NCBI GenBank assembly: GCA_022360335.1
Contig: JAKSCZ010000001.1
Coordinates: forward strand, 1-5,778
DNA: 5,778 bases
DNA from: Pseudomonadota bacterium
GTDB taxonomy: Bacteria; Pseudomonadota; Gammaproteobacteria; Steroidobacterales; Woeseiaceae
Reading direction: 5' to 3'
A program made the translations under genes and the position numbers. Below the pieces are notes generated by a model. That model had not been told where the DNA came from and did no database searches. It worked only from the letters and a program-made list of their open reading frames with translations. Within the stretch, counting starts at the first letter, position 1. Each line of letters starts with the position of its first letter. Shown piece by piece: positions 1 through 5,778 of the stretch.

Positions 1-200
1 CCTGGATCGGCTACCGCAAGGACGCCGTGCTCCGCCGTTACATGGTCGACTTCATCCAGCTGTTCGCACCCCACGTCTCGCCGGCGCAGCTCACCGAACT
101 GCAACGGGCGAACTCGCAGGCGACGATCGACGAGATGTTTGCCGATGCCGACCTGCCGCTCCGCGACGGCTGCGGCGAGAAGATCACCGCCGCCGCCTGA
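1..200 (+). CDS. C-terminal fragment of an unrecognised protein
   Basis: An open frame enters from the left edge (first whole codon at 3) and ends at TGA 198-200, giving the last 65 residues of a protein whose start lies outside the window. I do not recognise the family. The fragment is soluble in character, with no membrane segment. It has a probable amphipathic helix rich in Tyr, Phe and Leu (about residues 9-22 of the fragment), a Gln/Glu-rich stretch, an acidic ADADLPLRDG segment, one Cys, and an Ala-rich end. It is transcribed toward cysH, so it is not part of the cys operon. That it is coding is supported by GC-biased codons, protein-like composition, and a stop placed just before the convergent gene end. 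Function cannot be assigned from this fragment. Confidence 0.6.
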   Translation, partial: WIGYRKDAVLRRYMVDFIQLFAPHVSPAQLTELQRANSQATIDEMFADADLPLRDGCGEKITAAA

Positions 201-207
201 TGCCCTC

Positions 208-227
208 GCTCCGTCGCCGCCCGGAGC
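208..227. terminator. Hairpin between convergent gene ends, possible bidirectional terminator
   Basis: A perfect 6-bp inverted repeat (GCTCCG at 208-213 and CGGAGC at 222-227) with an 8-base loop lies in the 37-base gap between the two convergent stop codons (198-200 and 238-240). Its location suits a shared transcription terminator. Neither side has a run of T, so it is not a canonical intrinsic terminator, and short GC-rich inverted repeats arise easily by chance in DNA of this composition. Confidence 0.3.
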
Positions 228-237
228 CCGCGAACCG

Positions 238-912
238 TTAGGCCGACTGCGCCTCGCGGTCTCCGAGGCCGATCTCGTGCAGGCCGCACTCGCGCAGAAC
301 GCCGCCGAAGCGCGTCTCCTCGACCGAGCCGACTTCGGCGAGCGAGCGCGTCGAATGGGTATCGCCGATCGAGACGTAGCCCTCGTCCCACAGCGGGTGG
401 TACGGCAGATCGTATTTCTTCAGGTAGTCGTACACGTCGCGGTCGGTCCAGTCGATGATCGGGTGCACCTTGAAGCGCTCGCCCGACTGCTCGACGAACT
501 GCCGGTGCTCGCGCGAGCTGGCCTGCGCACGCCGGAGTCCGGCGAACCAGGTCCCGACCCCGAGTTCCCCGAGCGCGCGCTCCATCGGCTCGACCTTGTT
601 GTCGCGGTTGTATTGCGTGAGCGCTTCCTTCCCCTGCTTCCAGCGCTCTCCGTGCCGCGCTTCCTGCCATGCCGCCGACACCTGCGGGCGGTAGACCCGC
701 AGGTTGAGATTCAGTCTGTCGCTCATCTCGTCGATAAAGCGGTAGGTCTCGGGGAACAGGTAGCCCGTATCGACGAGCACGACCGGGATGTCCGGCTTCT
801 GCCGCGGCACCATGTGCAGCATGACGGCGGACTGTGCGCCGAAACTCGAACTCAGCATGTACTGCCCCGGCAGGTTCTCGAGCGCCCAGGCGACGCGGTC
901 TTCAGCCCGCAT
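238..912 (-). CDS. cysH: Phosphoadenosine phosphosulfate (PAPS) reductase, thioredoxin-dependent
   Basis: Reduces PAPS to sulfite and adenosine 3',5'-bisphosphate in the cytoplasm, with thioredoxin as electron donor. The protein has 224 residues. Motifs in order are the PP-loop SSSFGAQ near residues 21-27, VDTGYLFPETY, WFAGLRR, PIIDW, YHPLWDEGY with GDTHSTR, and the catalytic ECGLH near the C-terminus (Cys209). Cys209 is the only cysteine, so the paired cysteines that bind the 4Fe-4S cluster of APS reductases are absent; this supports PAPS as substrate. ATG at 912 is chosen because the protein aligns from there with residue ~31 onward of the E. coli enzyme, and because a strong Shine-Dalgarno (GAAGGGAGG, 920-928) sits 7 bases upstream. 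The frame stays open upstream to 1167, but that translation looks nothing like CysH. Compared with E. coli it lacks about 30 N-terminal residues and has about 10 extra at the C-terminus. It overlaps the end of cysI by 11 bases and is the last gene of the operon. Confidence 0.96.
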   Translation of the reverse strand: MRAEDRVAWALENLPGQYMLSSSFGAQSAVMLHMVPRQKPDIPVVLVDTGYLFPETYRFIDEMSDRLNLNLRVYRPQVSAAWQEARHGERWKQGKEALTQYNRDNKVEPMERALGELGVGTWFAGLRRAQASSREHRQFVEQSGERFKVHPIIDWTDRDVYDYLKKYDLPYHPLWDEGYVSIGDTHSTRSLAEVGSVEETRFGGVLRECGLHEIGLGDREAQSA

Positions 913-2587
913 GGAACAGCCTCCCTTCCGCGATGGCCGGAACGAGCGCGGAACGCACGAGGAAATCGCCGAAGCGTTCGCCGTCTTCCCGCTCACCGGC
1001 ATAGCGCTCGAGCAAGGGATCCAGCGCCTCGAGAATCTGCTCCTCGTTCGCATTGTCGAGGTACGGTGCGGCGAGCCGCTCGCCGGCAAAACCCGCGCCG
1101 AGGAACAGCGAGTACCGTCCCGGCGCTTTGCCGACGAGACCGATCTCCGCGATGTACGGCCGCGCACAGCCGTTGGCGCAACCCGTCATGCGCGCCGTGA
1201 CGGCCGTATCGTCGAGACCGTGCTTCGCGAACAGCGCGTCGAGCTTGTCGACGAACTCGGGCATGTAGCGTTCGCTCTCCGCCATCGCGAGGCCGCAGGT
1301 CGGGAAGCCGACGCAGGCCATCGAGTTCAGTCTCAGCGGGGTCGCCTGCGCGTCGTTCCGGATGCCGTACTCCGCCAGGATGTCGTCGACCGCCGACCTG
1401 TCCCGCGCGGCGACCTTGCTGATGATCAGGTTCTGGTTCGGCGTCAGGCGATACTCGCAGCGACGGGTCTGCGCGATCCGGCGCAGGCCGGACAGCAGCC
1501 GGCGATCGCCGGCGTCGGATACGCGGCCGTTCTGCACGAACAGCGTGTAATGCCACGCGCCCGTGTCGTCCCGATGCCAGCCGTAGGCGTCGCCGTTCGC
1601 GACGAACGCGAAGCCGCGCGGCTCGCCCAGCGTCACGCCCGAGCGTCTCTGTACTTCATCGCGGAACCAGTCGACGCCGCGATCGTCGATCGTGTACTTG
1701 AGGCGCGCGTGCTTGCGCTCGGTCCTGTCGCCGTGATCGCGCTGCGTCGTGACGACCGCCTGCGCGACGGCGAGGATCTCATCGGGCCGGCAGAAGCCGA
1801 GCACGTCGGCGAGGCGCGGGTACGTCGCCGTATCGCCGTGCGTCATGCCCATGCCGCCGCCGGCCGTGACGTTGAAGCCGGCGATCTCGCCGTCCTCGAC
1901 GATCGTAACGAAACCCAGATCCTGTGCGTACACGTCGACGTCGTTCTGCGGCGGCACGACGAACGCGGCCTTGAATTTACGCGGCAGGTAGGTATCGCCG
2001 TAGATCGGCTCGACTTCCTCCTCGGACGATGCGATCTTCTTCCCGTCCAGCCAGATCTCGTGGTACGCGCCCGTGGCCGGCGTCAGATGCGCCGACAGCT
2101 CTTCGGCGTGCCGCTGCACGGCCCGGTGCACGCGCGACAGGCCGGGCAGCGGCGGCGACATGACGTTGCGGTTCACGTCGCCGCACGCCGCCAGCGTGTC
2201 GAGCGCGGCAGAGTTGATGTCTGCGATGGTCCGTTTGAGCCTGCGTTTGATGACGCCGTGGAACTGCACGGCCTGGCGCGTCGTCAGGCGGATCGAGTCA
2301 TTGGCGAATTCCCGTGCGATGCGGTCCATCGCGAGCCATTGGGCGGTCGTCAGCAGTCCGCCCGGAATGCGCGCGCGGATCATGAAGCTGTAGGCCGGCT
2401 CCAGCTTCTGTCGCGTGCGTTCGCTGCGCACGTCGCGGTCGTCCTGCTGATAGATGCCGTGGAACTTCGACAGTTGCGTGTCCGCCTCCGAGATCGCTCC
2501 CGTTAACGGATCGGCGAGACTCTCGAGCAGCGTGCCGCGCAGGCGGCGGCTCCCCGCCTTGATCTTCTCGACGTCGAGCGCGCTCAT
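902..2587 (-). CDS. cysI: Sulfite reductase [NADPH] hemoprotein beta subunit
   Basis: Catalyses the six-electron reduction of sulfite to sulfide at a siroheme coupled to a 4Fe-4S cluster, with electrons from CysJ. The protein has 561 residues, close to E. coli CysI (570). The cluster/siroheme ligands are Cys425 and Cys431 (ACVGFPTCGLAMAE) plus Cys470 and Cys474 (TGCANGCARPYIAEIGLVGK), with the same C-x5-C and C-x3-C pattern as the family. Other conserved blocks are KFHGIYQQDDRD (41-52), SIRLTTRQAVQFHG (98-111), DVNRNV (137-142), TYLPRKFK (199-206, with the basic residues expected near bound sulfite), VTTQRDHGDRT (279-289) and LTPNQNLII (381-389). All key residues appear present, so it should be active. 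The ATG shares its A with the TGA of cysJ (TGATG). Only a weak GGGA precedes it (2597-2600, 9 bases away), so translation probably depends on coupling to cysJ. A high-GC antisense frame spans the gene but is an artefact. Confidence 0.98.
   Translation of the reverse strand: MSALDVEKIKAGSRRLRGTLLESLADPLTGAISEADTQLSKFHGIYQQDDRDVRSERTRQKLEPAYSFMIRARIPGGLLTTAQWLAMDRIAREFANDSIRLTTRQAVQFHGVIKRRLKRTIADINSAALDTLAACGDVNRNVMSPPLPGLSRVHRAVQRHAEELSAHLTPATGAYHEIWLDGKKIASSEEEVEPIYGDTYLPRKFKAAFVVPPQNDVDVYAQDLGFVTIVEDGEIAGFNVTAGGGMGMTHGDTATYPRLADVLGFCRPDEILAVAQAVVTTQRDHGDRTERKHARLKYTIDDRGVDWFRDEVQRRSGVTLGEPRGFAFVANGDAYGWHRDDTGAWHYTLFVQNGRVSDAGDRRLLSGLRRIAQTRRCEYRLTPNQNLIISKVAARDRSAVDDILAEYGIRNDAQATPLRLNSMACVGFPTCGLAMAESERYMPEFVDKLDALFAKHGLDDTAVTARMTGCANGCARPYIAEIGLVGKAPGRYSLFLGAGFAGERLAAPYLDNANEEQILEALDPLLERYAGEREDGERFGDFLVRSALVPAIAEGRLFHAG
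920..928 (-). promoter_or_regulatory. Strong ribosome binding site of cysH, inside cysI
   Basis: On the minus strand GAAGGGAGG lies 7 bases before the ATG at 912, within the last codons of cysI. It fixes the cysH start over the longer open frame. The cysI stop (904-902) lies just past the cysH ATG, so ribosomes ending cysI would terminate on top of the cysH start. Confidence 0.75.
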
Positions 2588-4380
2588 CAGTACACGTCCC
2601 GCTGGTAGCGCTTCGCGCGCCGCATTTCCCTGAGGCGCGCCGCCGCGGCATCGCGATCGTCTTCGCCGTGTTCGGCGAGGACGTCGATGAGCGCCTCTTC
2701 GACGTCACCGGCCATGTTCTTCGCATCGCCGCAGACGTAGACGACGGCGCCGTTTTCGATCCAGCGATAGAGCTCGGCGCCCCGTTCGCGCAGGCGGTCC
2801 TGTACGTAAACCTTGCGCCGCTGGTCGCGCGAGAACGCGACGTCGAGACGCGTGAGGTCGCCGCGCTTGAGATGGCGCTGCCACTCGAGCTGATAGAGGA
2901 AATCGTCGTGCACCGTACGGTCGCCGAAGAACAGCCAGCTGTCGCCGCCGGCGTTCTGCTCGACGCGCTCCTCGACGAAGGCCCGGAACGGCGCGACGCC
3001 CGTTCCCGGACCGATCATGACGATCGGCACGTCGGGTGCCGGCAGCCGGAAGCGCGGGTTCTTCTCGACGAACACCGGCACCGTGTCGCCTTCGGACAGG
3101 CGGTCGGCGAGCAGCGTCGACGCCGCACCCCAGTGCGGGCGGCCGAAGGCTTCATAGCGCACGGCCGCGACGGTCAGGTGCACTTCGCCGGGATTGGCGG
3201 CCGCGCTTGAGGCGATCGAATACGAACGCGGGCTCAGCGGACGCAGCATGTCGGCGAATTCCCGGGCTTTTACATCGGCCGGATACCGGCGAACCACGTC
3301 GACGACCTGGTGTGCCTCGAGGAACCCGCTCAGCACGGCTTGGTCGTCGTTCTCGATGATCGAATGCAGCGCATCGCTGTTGCCGTGTGCGGCCCAGGCG
3401 CGCAGGAAGCCGAGATTGAGCGCCGTGATCTCGAGGCGGTCGGTCAGCGCCTCGATCAACGGCAGTTGCTCGTCCCCGACCGCGACGATTGCCTCGCGGT
3501 CGAGCGACAGCACGTCGAGCAGCTCGTCGACGAGTTGCGGCGGATTGCCCGTAACGACCGCAAGCGAATCGCCCGGTTCGTAGTCGAGGCCCGAACCCTC
3601 GATCGAGAGTTCGATGTGCCGGACGTCCTTGCCCGAACCGGCGCCCGTGATCTTCTGGTTGACGAGCACCTCGGCGGCGAAAGGACTCTCGCGCCCGTGA
3701 ACCGGCGCGCTCGGCACCGCCTGCAGGCGCGGCACGGCGCCAGGGGCGGGAGCGTCGAGCAGATCGGCCAGCCGGTCGACGACGCGCGTCGACCATGCTG
3801 CGGCGGCTGCGTCGTAGTCGAGATCGCACTCGACGATCGACTCGAAGCGCTCTGCGCCGAGCTCGGCGAGTCGCGCATCGAACTCCCGGCCCGTCCGGCA
3901 GAAATTGACGTAGCTGCTGTCGCCGAGCGCGAGTACCGAGTACTTCAGCCCGGACAGCCTGCCGGCCTTGTCCGACATCAGGTATTCGTGGAAGAGTTCG
4001 GCATCGTCCGGCGGATCGCCCTCGCCGTGGGTGCTGACGACGAAGGTCGCCAGCGACTCGCGCTTGAGCGCGGCGGGCTTGAAATCCGCCAGGCTGACGG
4101 CGCGCGCGCCGAAGCCGCGTTCCCGTGCAAGCGCGACGAGCTGTTCGGCAATCCCCTCACCGTTGCCCGTCTGCGACCCGAACAGCACCGTGAGCTGCTG
4201 CCCCGGCGTCGCGGCGGGCGCCACGGGCAGCGGCTGTACGTCACCGCCGGCCGCGGCCAGCCCGGCCGCATACCCCGAGACCCACTGCAATTGCATCGGC
4301 GACAGGCCCGCAACCGCGACGTGCAGGCGCTCGCTCTGCTTCTCGTCCAGCGGCAACGCACCGGCGGCTCGATCGTTCAC
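2587..4380 (-). CDS. cysJ: Sulfite reductase [NADPH] flavoprotein alpha subunit
   Basis: Diflavin reductase that moves electrons from NADPH through FAD and FMN to the CysI hemoprotein. It has 597 residues, against 599 in E. coli CysJ. After an N-terminal LSPMQLQWVSGY segment (27-38) and an Ala/Pro linker comes the flavodoxin domain, with FMN-loop motifs GSQTGN (68-73), STHGEGDPP (116-124) and LGDSSYVNFC (152-161). A Pro/Ala hinge (about 209-227) leads to the FAD/NADPH reductase half: VNQKITG (240-246), PGDSLAV (269-275), FAD-binding RSYSIASS (385-392), NADPH-binding IGPGTGVAPFRAF (456-468), SRDQRRKVYVQDRL (517-530), YVCGDAKNMA (548-557) and the family C-terminus RYQRDVY. GTG at 4380 is chosen because homology begins by residue 9, no ATG lies nearby, and GGAGGG (4388-4393) is 7 bases upstream. 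That ribosome site lies in a hairpin. First gene of the cysJIH operon. Confidence 0.98.
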   Translation of the reverse strand: MNDRAAGALPLDEKQSERLHVAVAGLSPMQLQWVSGYAAGLAAAGGDVQPLPVAPAATPGQQLTVLFGSQTGNGEGIAEQLVALARERGFGARAVSLADFKPAALKRESLATFVVSTHGEGDPPDDAELFHEYLMSDKAGRLSGLKYSVLALGDSSYVNFCRTGREFDARLAELGAERFESIVECDLDYDAAAAAWSTRVVDRLADLLDAPAPGAVPRLQAVPSAPVHGRESPFAAEVLVNQKITGAGSGKDVRHIELSIEGSGLDYEPGDSLAVVTGNPPQLVDELLDVLSLDREAIVAVGDEQLPLIEALTDRLEITALNLGFLRAWAAHGNSDALHSIIENDDQAVLSGFLEAHQVVDVVRRYPADVKAREFADMLRPLSPRSYSIASSAAANPGEVHLTVAAVRYEAFGRPHWGAASTLLADRLSEGDTVPVFVEKNPRFRLPAPDVPIVMIGPGTGVAPFRAFVEERVEQNAGGDSWLFFGDRTVHDDFLYQLEWQRHLKRGDLTRLDVAFSRDQRRKVYVQDRLRERGAELYRWIENGAVVYVCGDAKNMAGDVEEALIDVLAEHGEDDRDAAAARLREMRRAKRYQRDVY

Positions 4381-4384
4381 TGCT

Positions 4385-4405
4385 GGTCCCTCCGTGTGAG
4401 GGACC
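4385..4405 (-). promoter_or_regulatory. Inverted repeat over the cysJ ribosome binding site
   Basis: Arms GGTCCCTC (4385-4392) and GAGGGACC (4398-4405) are perfect reverse complements separated by 5 bases. In the mRNA they form an 8-bp stem whose 3' arm contains most of the Shine-Dalgarno GGAGGG (4388-4393), leaving only its first G in the loop. The stem ends 4 bases before the GTG start. It could limit translation of cysJ, and of cysI and cysH through coupling, until it is opened. It could instead be a DNA operator for a dimeric repressor. There is no U-tract, so it is not an intrinsic terminator. The repeat itself is certain; its function is inferred. Confidence 0.55.
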
Positions 4406-4450
4406 GACCTTAGTCAGGCGACTTCAGTCCGTGAACGGTTTGTTGGTTAT

Positions 4451-4473
4451 CGGCATATAACACGCCGGCATAT
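4451..4473. repeat. Pair of 8-base direct repeats upstream of cysJ
   Basis: CGGCATAT occurs at 4451-4458 and again at 4466-4473, a 15-base period, directly after the stop of the SH3-protein gene and in the AT-richer part of the leader. The pair could be a tandem protein-binding site near the promoter, or chance. The match does not extend beyond 8 bases on either side. Confidence 0.5.
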
Positions 4474-4475
4474 CG

Positions 4476-5063
4476 TCAGTAGATGCGAACACCGCCATGG
4501 CGCCTGCGGCTCTGGCGGTCGGCCCACCACAGCCCGCACAGGAAACCGACGACGAGGCACAGGACGATTGCGCCGCCGACCCACTTGATCGGGACGCTGC
4601 CGCGATACTGCTCCTGCATGCCCCGGATCGAGGCATTTTCGGCCTCGAGAACCGCGATCCGGCCTTCGGCCGCCTCGAGCTGCGCCGTCAGGCCGCCGAC
4701 CTCGCCCTGCAGGCGGTCGATCGCGGCAGCCGGCTCCGCAAACGACCGTTTCGCAGATTCGAGTTCCCCGGCCAGCGCGTCCCGCTGCGCCATTGTCTCG
4801 GCGACGATCAGCTTGGCCGGTTTGTCGTCGACGAGATACGCGGCTTTGACCCAGCCTTCGGCGCCGTCGGGCAGCCTCACCTTGGCGTAGTTACGGTCCC
4901 GGACCAGCACCTCCATCGCCTGGCCGCTCTCGAGATAGCGAAACGCCCGGTCGCCCGTATCCTCGGCCGCGTGCAGGCCGAGCCTGAGATTGTCCGTGAC
5001 GTAGGCCGTCTCGGCGGCGGCAATCAGCGGCGCCAGCACGAAGACCGCAATCGTAAGACGCAT
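4476..5063 (-). CDS. YgiM-like SH3-domain protein with coiled coil and C-terminal membrane anchor
   Basis: The 195-residue protein has the layout of the YgiM-type (TIGR04211-like) SH3 family, whose exact function is poorly known; YgiM is about 206 residues. In order: a signal peptide (1-17, hydrophobic core, likely cleavage after AAA before Glu18); a bacterial SH3b domain (about 20-78, starting YVTDNLRLGL and closing with AKVRLPDGAEGWVKAAYL); an Ala/Glu/Leu-rich, probably coiled-coil segment (about 87-152, with a proline at 111); one transmembrane helix (about 161-180); and a basic tail (RQSRRRHGGVR). This predicts a periplasmic SH3 domain anchored in the inner membrane by its C-terminus. SH3b domains often bind peptidoglycan peptides, which would suit the neighbouring peptidoglycan peptidase, but that role is inferred. 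The ATG at 5063 has GGAG (5071-5074) 7 bases upstream. It lies 58 bases after the PBP4-like gene and may be co-transcribed with it. Confidence 0.85.
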   Translation of the reverse strand: MRLTIAVFVLAPLIAAAETAYVTDNLRLGLHAAEDTGDRAFRYLESGQAMEVLVRDRNYAKVRLPDGAEGWVKAAYLVDDKPAKLIVAETMAQRDALAGELESAKRSFAEPAAAIDRLQGEVGGLTAQLEAAEGRIAVLEAENASIRGMQEQYRGSVPIKWVGGAIVLCLVVGFLCGLWWADRQSRRRHGGVRIY

Positions 5064-5121
5064 AGTCGTTCTCCGGTTTTCGCCGCGAGTGTACTACACG
5101 GCACCGCCTTCGCCGTGCGGC
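5064..5121 (-). other. Short gap between the PBP4-like gene and the SH3-protein gene
   Basis: These 58 bases hold the SH3-gene ribosome site (GGAG, 5071-5074), a small dyad GTGTA-C-TACAC (5089-5099), and an imperfect 7-bp stem (5101-5118, one G-G mismatch, 4-base loop) just after the upstream stop. No U-tract follows the stem, so I do not call a terminator. The short gap is compatible with co-transcription. Confidence 0.35.
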
Positions 5122-5778
5122 CTAATGCTCGTGCAGCCAGCGCAGCAGCGCTTCCTGCACTTCCTCGCCGGGCCCGCGGTGAACGTCCTCGAAGTTCTGC
5201 AGCGCGACCACGACGAAACGGCGTCCGGAGCGCGCCTGCAGGTAGCCCGCGATCGCCGTGACGTGGTCGAGTGAGCCCGTCTTCAGGTGCGCCTGGCCGA
5301 CGAGCCCACTACCGCGAAACCGTCGCAGCAAGGTGCCGTCGAGTCCGCTCAGCGCCATCGACGCCAGGTATTCGGGCATATAGGGCTGGCGCCACGCGAA
5401 TCTGAGCAGCGAGGCCATGTCGGCGGCCGTGATGCGCGTCTCCCGCGACAGTCCCGCCCCGTTCTCGAGGGCCAGCCGGCGGGTATCGAGTCCGTTGTCG
5501 GTCAGCCACTGCGCGATCACCTCGCGTCCGCCCGCCTCGGTGCCGGGCGGGCCGAGAATCTCGGCCGACAGCGTGTGAAGCACCTGACGCGCCATCACGT
5601 TGTTGCTGTGCTTGTTGACGCGGGCAATGAGTTCGGCGAGTGGTTCCGACCGGAAGCTCAGCAACGGTTCGGCTTCCTCGCCGGCGACTGCGGTTCGCCA
5701 GTCGCCGGCGAACGTCCCGCCGGATTCGCGCCAGAGCGACGTGAACAGGCCGTAGGCGAACTCCTTGTGCGAGAGTGC
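5122..5778 (-). CDS. dacB: PBP4-type D-alanyl-D-alanine carboxypeptidase/endopeptidase, C-terminal part
   Basis: The right window edge cuts off the N-terminus; 218 C-terminal residues are present, ending at TAG 5124-5122. The family (peptidase S13, PBP4/DacB) is periplasmic, removes the terminal D-Ala of peptidoglycan stem peptides and cleaves D-Ala-meso-DAP cross-links. Two of the three penicillin-binding motifs are visible: SxN as Ser-Asn-Asn in NKHSNNVMARQ (5599-5607) and KTG in HLKTGSLDHVTAIAGYL (5275-5283). The block LSFRSEPLAELIARVNKHSNN, here read in two overlapping parts, and the ENGAGLSRETRITAADMASLL segment are typical of PBP4 and set it apart from the PBP5/6 type. The catalytic SxxK motif would lie outside the window and cannot be checked. 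A TTG in-frame at 5664 is internal, not the start, because the frame continues with family-like sequence to the edge. The nearby SH3 protein supports an envelope context. Confidence 0.93.
   Translation of the reverse strand, partial: ALSHKEFAYGLFTSLWRESGGTFAGDWRTAVAGEEAEPLLSFRSEPLAELIARVNKHSNNVMARQVLHTLSAEILGPPGTEAGGREVIAQWLTDNGLDTRRLALENGAGLSRETRITAADMASLLRFAWRQPYMPEYLASMALSGLDGTLLRRFRGSGLVGQAHLKTGSLDHVTAIAGYLQARSGRRFVVVALQNFEDVHRGPGEEVQEALLRWLHEH

Larger units (their letters stand above)
4381..4475 (-). promoter_or_regulatory. cysJIH leader and probable promoter region
   Basis: This 95-base gap between the SH3-protein stop (4478-4476) and the cysJ GTG is the only non-coding stretch upstream of the operon, so a cys promoter most likely lies here. 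It is more AT-rich than its surroundings around 4436-4476. On the minus strand TTATAT or GATAAC could serve as a -10 element, but I see no well-spaced -35 partner. Enterobacterial cysJIH is activated by the LysR-type regulator CysB under sulfur limitation. I cannot recognise a CysB site here, so that regulation is only an analogy. Transcription could also read through from the SH3 gene. Confidence 0.4.

Noticed and set aside
913..1167. An N-terminal extension of cysH into the cysI region
   Set aside because: The frame is open, but the translation is Ser/Arg-rich and unlike any CysH N-terminus. It overlaps the conserved end of cysI, and a strong ribosome site supports the ATG at 912.
139..1200. 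A 353-codon plus-strand frame antisense to cysH and the end of cysI
   Set aside because: It is codon-aligned with cysH, crosses two real genes in one antisense run and has no protein-family signal.
788..2506. A 572-codon open frame on the plus strand, antisense to cysI
   Set aside because: It is codon-aligned with cysI on the opposite strand, so it stays open simply because cysI avoids TTA, CTA and TCA codons, as expected at high GC. Its translation is Arg/Val/Ala-rich with no recognisable family, whereas the cysI product is unmistakable.
4385..4405. The inverted repeat before cysJ as an intrinsic terminator of the SH3-protein gene
   Set aside because: No U-tract follows the stem on the minus strand. 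It is followed directly by AGCA and the cysJ start codon.
3310..4413. A 367-codon plus-strand frame antisense to cysJ, and a similar one at 2668-3210
   Set aside because: Both have the same codon-aligned phase relative to cysJ, low-complexity Arg/Val/Ala-rich translations and no motifs. They are composition artefacts.
4424..4636. A 70-codon minus-strand frame overlapping the end of the SH3-protein gene
   Set aside because: Its Ser/Ala-rich translation comes from a shifted frame of the SH3 gene, with no ribosome site or motif to support it.
5101..5118. A stem-loop after the PBP4-like gene as a terminator
   Set aside because: The stem has a G-G mismatch and no following U-tract; it is too weak to call.
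5122..5664. A complete short peptidase gene starting at TTG 5664
   Set aside because: The same frame continues to the window edge with PBP4-like sequence, and the catalytic SxxK motif must lie further upstream, so this is the C-terminal part of a larger gene.

Overview
The window looks like chromosomal sequence from a high-GC proteobacterium, most likely a gammaproteobacterium. The evidence is the cysJ-cysI-cysH gene order, the close resemblance of all three proteins to the enterobacterial enzymes (recalled from memory, no search run), and a YgiM-like SH3 protein next to a PBP4-type peptidase. Codon use is strongly G/C-biased throughout, and no stretch looks foreign in composition. I see no mobile element, tRNA, rRNA or CRISPR array.

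Layout, left to right. Positions 1-200 hold the C-terminal end of a rightward gene I do not recognise. It converges on the leftward cys cluster across a 37-base gap that contains a small perfect hairpin (208-227). Positions 238-4380 are a tightly packed leftward operon: cysJ (4380-2587, GTG start), then cysI (2587-902), then cysH (912-238). cysJ and cysI share one base (TGATG). cysI and cysH overlap by 11 bases, with the cysH ribosome binding site inside cysI. A 95-base leader (4381-4475) precedes cysJ and carries a perfect 8-bp inverted repeat that would bury the cysJ Shine-Dalgarno sequence, plus a pair of 8-base direct repeats. Upstream are two leftward envelope genes: an SH3b/coiled-coil/membrane-anchor protein (5063-4476) and the C-terminal 218 residues of a PBP4-type D-Ala-D-Ala carboxypeptidase/endopeptidase (5778-5122, cut by the window edge).

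The three cys genes encode consecutive steps of assimilatory sulfate reduction. CysH reduces PAPS to sulfite using thioredoxin. CysJ (NADPH, FAD, FMN) passes electrons to CysI (siroheme and 4Fe-4S), which reduces sulfite to sulfide for cysteine synthesis. The sulfate-activating genes (cysD, cysN, cysC) and the siroheme synthase are not in the window. The two upstream genes concern the cell envelope and probably form a separate unit.

I found no convincing undescribed multi-gene system. The most interesting feature is the dyad over the cysJ ribosome binding site, which could be a translational switch or a repressor operator. The short N-terminus of CysH is a smaller point of interest.
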